64,000 nt of DNA from Helicobacter pylori NQ4053 (GTDB lineage Bacteria; Campylobacterota; Campylobacteria; Campylobacterales; Helicobacteraceae): positions 1 to 64,000 of the forward strand of contig NZ_AKNV01000003.1 in NCBI RefSeq assembly GCF_000274605.1. Direction: 5' to 3'. Positions 61,365 to 64,000 of the stretch are shown here, piece by piece. A program made the position numbers and the translations under genes. The notes below the pieces were generated by a model. The model worked only from the letters and a program-made list of their open reading frames with translations, was not told the DNA's origin and did not search any database. Positions within the stretch are counted from its first letter, which is position 1; each line of letters opens with the position of its first letter.

Positions 61365-62693
61365 ATGGGTAATCATTTTTCTAAATTAGGATTTGTTTTA
61401 GCGGCTTTAGGAAGCGCGATAGGTTTAGGGCATATTTGGCGTTTCCCCTATATGACTGGGGTGAGCGGTGGGGGTGCTTTTGTTTTATTATTTTTATTTT
61501 TATCCTTAAGCGTTGGTGCGGCGATGTTTATCGCTGAAATGCTATTAGGACAAAGCACTCAAAAAAATGTAATAGAAGCTTTTAAAGAGCTTGACCTTAA
61601 CCCCAAAAAACGCTGGAAATACGCAGGGCTTTTGCTTATTTCTGGGCCTTTAATACTGACTTTTTATGGCACTATTTTAGGCTGGGTGCTTTATTATTTG
61701 GTGAGTGTTAGTTTTAATTTGCCTAACAATATCCAAGAATCTGAACAAATTTTTACTCAAACTTTGCAGTCTATAAGGTTACAATCCATTGGGCTTTTTA
61801 GCGTTTTATTTATAACCGGATGGATTGTTTCTAGGGGGATTAAAGAAGGGATTGAAAAACTCAATCTAGTCTTAATGCCCTTACTCTTTGCCACTTTTTT
61901 TGGTTTGCTTTTCTATGCGATGAGCATGGATTCTTTTTCTAAAGCTTTCCATTTCATGTTTGATTTCAAGCCAAAAGATTTGACTTCTCAAGTGTTCACT
62001 TATTCTTTGGGGCAGGTTTTCTTTTCTTTAAGCATCGGTTTAGGGATCAATATCACTTATGCTGCGGTTACGGATAAAACGCAGAATTTGCTTAAAAGCA
62101 CGATTTGGGTGGTTTTATCAGGGATTTTAATTTCTCTTGTGGCAGGGCTTATGATTTTCACTTTTGTGTTTGAATACGGGGCGAATGTCTCACAAGGCAC
62201 AGGGTTAATTTTCACTTCTTTACCGGTGGTTTTTGGCCAAATGGGAGCGATAGGTATTCTTGTTTCAGTTCTTTTTTTGCTCGCGCTCGCTTTTGCTGGA
62301 ATCACTTCTACGGTGGCTTTATTAGAGCCAAGCGTGATGTATCTTACCGAAAGGTATCAATACTCTCGTTTTAAGGTTACTTGGGGTCTTGTAGCGCTAA
62401 TTTTTGTGGTAGGCGTGGTGTTGATTTTCTCGCTCCATAAGGATTATAAAGACTATCTCACTTTCTTTGAAAAAAGTCTTTTTGATTGGTTGGATTTTGC
62501 CTCAAGCACCATTATCATGCCTTTAGGCGGGATGGCAACCTTTATTTTTATGGGCTGGGTTTTGAAAAAAGAAAAATTGCGTCTTTTAAGCACGCACTTT
62601 TTAGGCCCTAAATTGTTTGCAACTTGGTATTTCTTGCTTAAATACATCACCCCTTTAATTGTGTTTTCCATTTGGTTGAGCAAGATTTATTAA
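61365..62693 (+). CDS. Sodium-dependent NSS-family transporter (HP0497-like)
   Basis: A 442-residue inner-membrane protein of the neurotransmitter:sodium symporter family. It has twelve hydrophobic segments. TM1 carries GSAIGLGHIWRFPYMTGVSGGGAF, which holds the Na+ and substrate contacts of LeuT (quoted in parts: GSAIGLGHIWRFPY and GVSGGGAF). TM6-type FSLSIGLGINITYAA follows. Bacterial members move amino acids with Na+; substrate unknown. AAGGAG lies 15-20 bases upstream of the ATG, rather far. Confidence 0.9.
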   Translation: MGNHFSKLGFVLAALGSAIGLGHIWRFPYMTGVSGGGAFVLLFLFLSLSVGAAMFIAEMLLGQSTQKNVIEAFKELDLNPKKRWKYAGLLLISGPLILTFYGTILGWVLYYLVSVSFNLPNNIQESEQIFTQTLQSIRLQSIGLFSVLFITGWIVSRGIKEGIEKLNLVLMPLLFATFFGLLFYAMSMDSFSKAFHFMFDFKPKDLTSQVFTYSLGQVFFSLSIGLGINITYAAVTDKTQNLLKSTIWVVLSGILISLVAGLMIFTFVFEYGANVSQGTGLIFTSLPVVFGQMGAIGILVSVLFLLALAFAGITSTVALLEPSVMYLTERYQYSRFKVTWGLVALIFVVGVVLIFSLHKDYKDYLTFFEKSLFDWLDFASSTIIMPLGGMATFIFMGWVLKKEKLRLLSTHFLGPKLFATWYFLLKYITPLIVFSIWLSKIY

Positions 62694-62703
62694 AATATTT
62701 AAC

Positions 62704-64000
62704 ATGGGAAAATTTTCTAAATTAGGCTTTATTTTAGCCACTTTGGGTAGCTCTATCGGTTTAGGGCATATTTGGCGCTTTCCTTATATGGTAGGTCATA
62801 ATGGGGGAAGTGCGTTTGTGCTTTTATATCTGGTGCTAACCTTGAGTTTAGGCATTGCTATGCTTTTAGTGGAAATGCTGATTGGGAATTTGGGTAAAAA
62901 AGATGTTGTTTCTAATTATCAAATCTTAGATCCTAAAAGGAAAAAATATTACCCTTTCACTTCTTTTTTTATTTTAGGCGGTCCTCTCATTTTATCCTTT
63001 TATGCGGTGGTGTTAGGCTGGGTGCTTTACTATCTTTTTGTAGTAACTTTTGATTTACCTAAAGATTTAGAGCAAGCCAAAATGCAATTTAGCATGCTCC
63101 AAAATGGCAGTTTAATCTGGCCTGTTATTGGCTTTAGCGCATGCTTATTGCCGACAGTATGGTTTGTTTCTAGGGGGATTGAAGAAGGGATTGAAAAATT
63201 AAATGTCGTGCTTATGCCGTTATTGTTTGTGATTTTCATAGGGCTTTTAATCTATGCGATGACTTTAGAAAGCATGCCTAAAGCTTTGCGCTTTTTATTT
63301 AATTTTGAGATTCAAAAGATTGATTTTAAGGTTGTTATGGACGCTTTAGGGCAGATGTTCTTTTCTTTGAGTTTGGGGGTAGGCACGATCATTACTTATT
63401 CAGCTTTCACGCCCAAAAAAGAAAATCTATTCAAAAGCTCTCTGTTTATTGTTTTACCGGGTATTTTAATTTCTCTCATTGCCGGGGTGATGATTTTTAC
63501 CTTTGTGTTTGAATACCATGCGGATGTGTCTCAAGGGCCAGGGCTTGTTTTTATTTCCTTACCTTTAACTTTCGCTAAAATGGGCATAAGCGGGCAGATC
63601 GTTTCGCTCTTTTTCTTTATGGCGCTTGTTTTTGCCGGGATCACTTCCACGGTTTCTTTGATAGAGCCTTTAGCGCTTTATCTTATCAATCGTTTTAATT
63701 TCTCGCGCCTTCAAGCGTCGCTATGGATAGGGGTTGTTGTGTATGTTTTAGGCGTTTTAGTCATTCTTTCTATGAATGAACGATACGCTAAGTTTTTAAG
63801 CCTCGCTCATAAGAGCGTGTTTGGGTGGCTGGATTTCATCACTTCTTCATTTTTAATGCCTTTGGGAGGCTTGTTTTCAGTCTTATTTGTGGGGTGGGTT
63901 TTAAATAAAAAGCGTTCTTTTTTAGCCACGAAGCATTTCTTTAATATAAACGCTTTTAAAGCGTGGCATTTTAGCGTTCGTTTTATCGCGCCTGTAGTGG
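62704..64000 (+). CDS. Sodium-dependent NSS-family transporter, 3' end cut by window
   Basis: Paralogue of the preceding gene, 10 bases after its stop (HP0498-like). It has GSSIGLGHIWRFPYMVGHNGG in TM1 (quoted: GSSIGLGHIWRFPYM, VGHNGG) and FSLSLGVGTIITYSAF in TM6. The frame is open from ATG 62704 through the window edge, at least 432 residues, so nearly the whole protein is present. The tandem pair may form functional homo- or hetero-oligomers or have different substrates; this cannot be judged here. Confidence 0.9.
   Translation, partial: MGKFSKLGFILATLGSSIGLGHIWRFPYMVGHNGGSAFVLLYLVLTLSLGIAMLLVEMLIGNLGKKDVVSNYQILDPKRKKYYPFTSFFILGGPLILSFYAVVLGWVLYYLFVVTFDLPKDLEQAKMQFSMLQNGSLIWPVIGFSACLLPTVWFVSRGIEEGIEKLNVVLMPLLFVIFIGLLIYAMTLESMPKALRFLFNFEIQKIDFKVVMDALGQMFFSLSLGVGTIITYSAFTPKKENLFKSSLFIVLPGILISLIAGVMIFTFVFEYHADVSQGPGLVFISLPLTFAKMGISGQIVSLFFFMALVFAGITSTVSLIEPLALYLINRFNFSRLQASLWIGVVVYVLGVLVILSMNERYAKFLSLAHKSVFGWLDFITSSFLMPLGGLFSVLFVGWVLNKKRSFLATKHFFNINAFKAWHFSVRFIAPVV

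Overview
The window is a Helicobacter pylori chromosome segment. Gene content and order (HP1021-HP1010-like, then HP0462-HP0498-like), the Hop/Hor/Hof outer-membrane proteins, the HpaA-like lipoprotein, an atypical HP1021 response regulator and several restriction-modification (R-M) systems all point to this species. These assignments come from recognising protein sequences and recalled gene order; no database search was made.

Layout. 1-4.9 kb: an A+T-rich R-M island with a regulator, a frameshifted m6A methyltransferase, a circularly permuted m5C methyltransferase, an HNH endonuclease and a second HTH regulator. This is the gene set of the Alw26I/Eco31I/Esp3I type IIS family. 5.1-17.7 kb: a minus-strand housekeeping block (HP1021, ispDF, htrA, an amino-acid permease, pgsA, a membrane protein, an SDR reductase, dapA, an M16 peptidase, pyrD, ppk). 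17.8-18.3 kb: tRNA-Pro(GGG) and a compact locus with the features of an Ibs/Sib-like type I toxin-antitoxin pair. 18.4-24.2 kb: a type I R-M operon whose hsdR is switched off by a poly-C tract. 24.3-33.2 kb: a Maf-like protein, several conserved proteins of unknown function, pepF, kefB and horE. 33.4-35.7 kb: the molybdate transporter modABC. 35.8-42.7 kb: gltX, a doubly frameshifted hopJ, an in-frame fusion of a DNA adenine methyltransferase to an LPS heptosyltransferase, and typA. 42.7-46.4 kb: two more R-M modules, one apparently intact and one decayed, plus a duplicated m5C methyltransferase scrap. 46.4-50.7 kb: a catalase-related protein, hofC and hofD. 50.8-55.2 kb: remains of a phage or conjugative-element cargo, namely the C-terminal part of a polyvalent protein with a BECR-type nuclease-like region and a ParB-like region, a small membrane protein and a coiled-coil protein. 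55.6-64 kb: a K+ channel, rpmB, an HpaA paralogue, mraY, murD, a DUF493 protein, a YbgC thioesterase and two tandem NSS-family transporters, the last cut by the window edge.

How the genes relate. Envelope and cell-wall genes (dapA, mraY, murD, pgsA, htrA, the heptosyltransferase, Hop/Hor/Hof proteins) sit among DNA-modification genes that vary between strains. Several disrupted genes differ from an open frame by one base in an A, T or C run. For hsdR this is very probably a phase-variation switch. For the A/T cases a sequencing error cannot be excluded. The most unusual observations are the Ibs-like locus beside tRNA-Pro, the methyltransferase-heptosyltransferase fusion, the type IIS-like island with two regulators, and the polyvalent-protein remnant.
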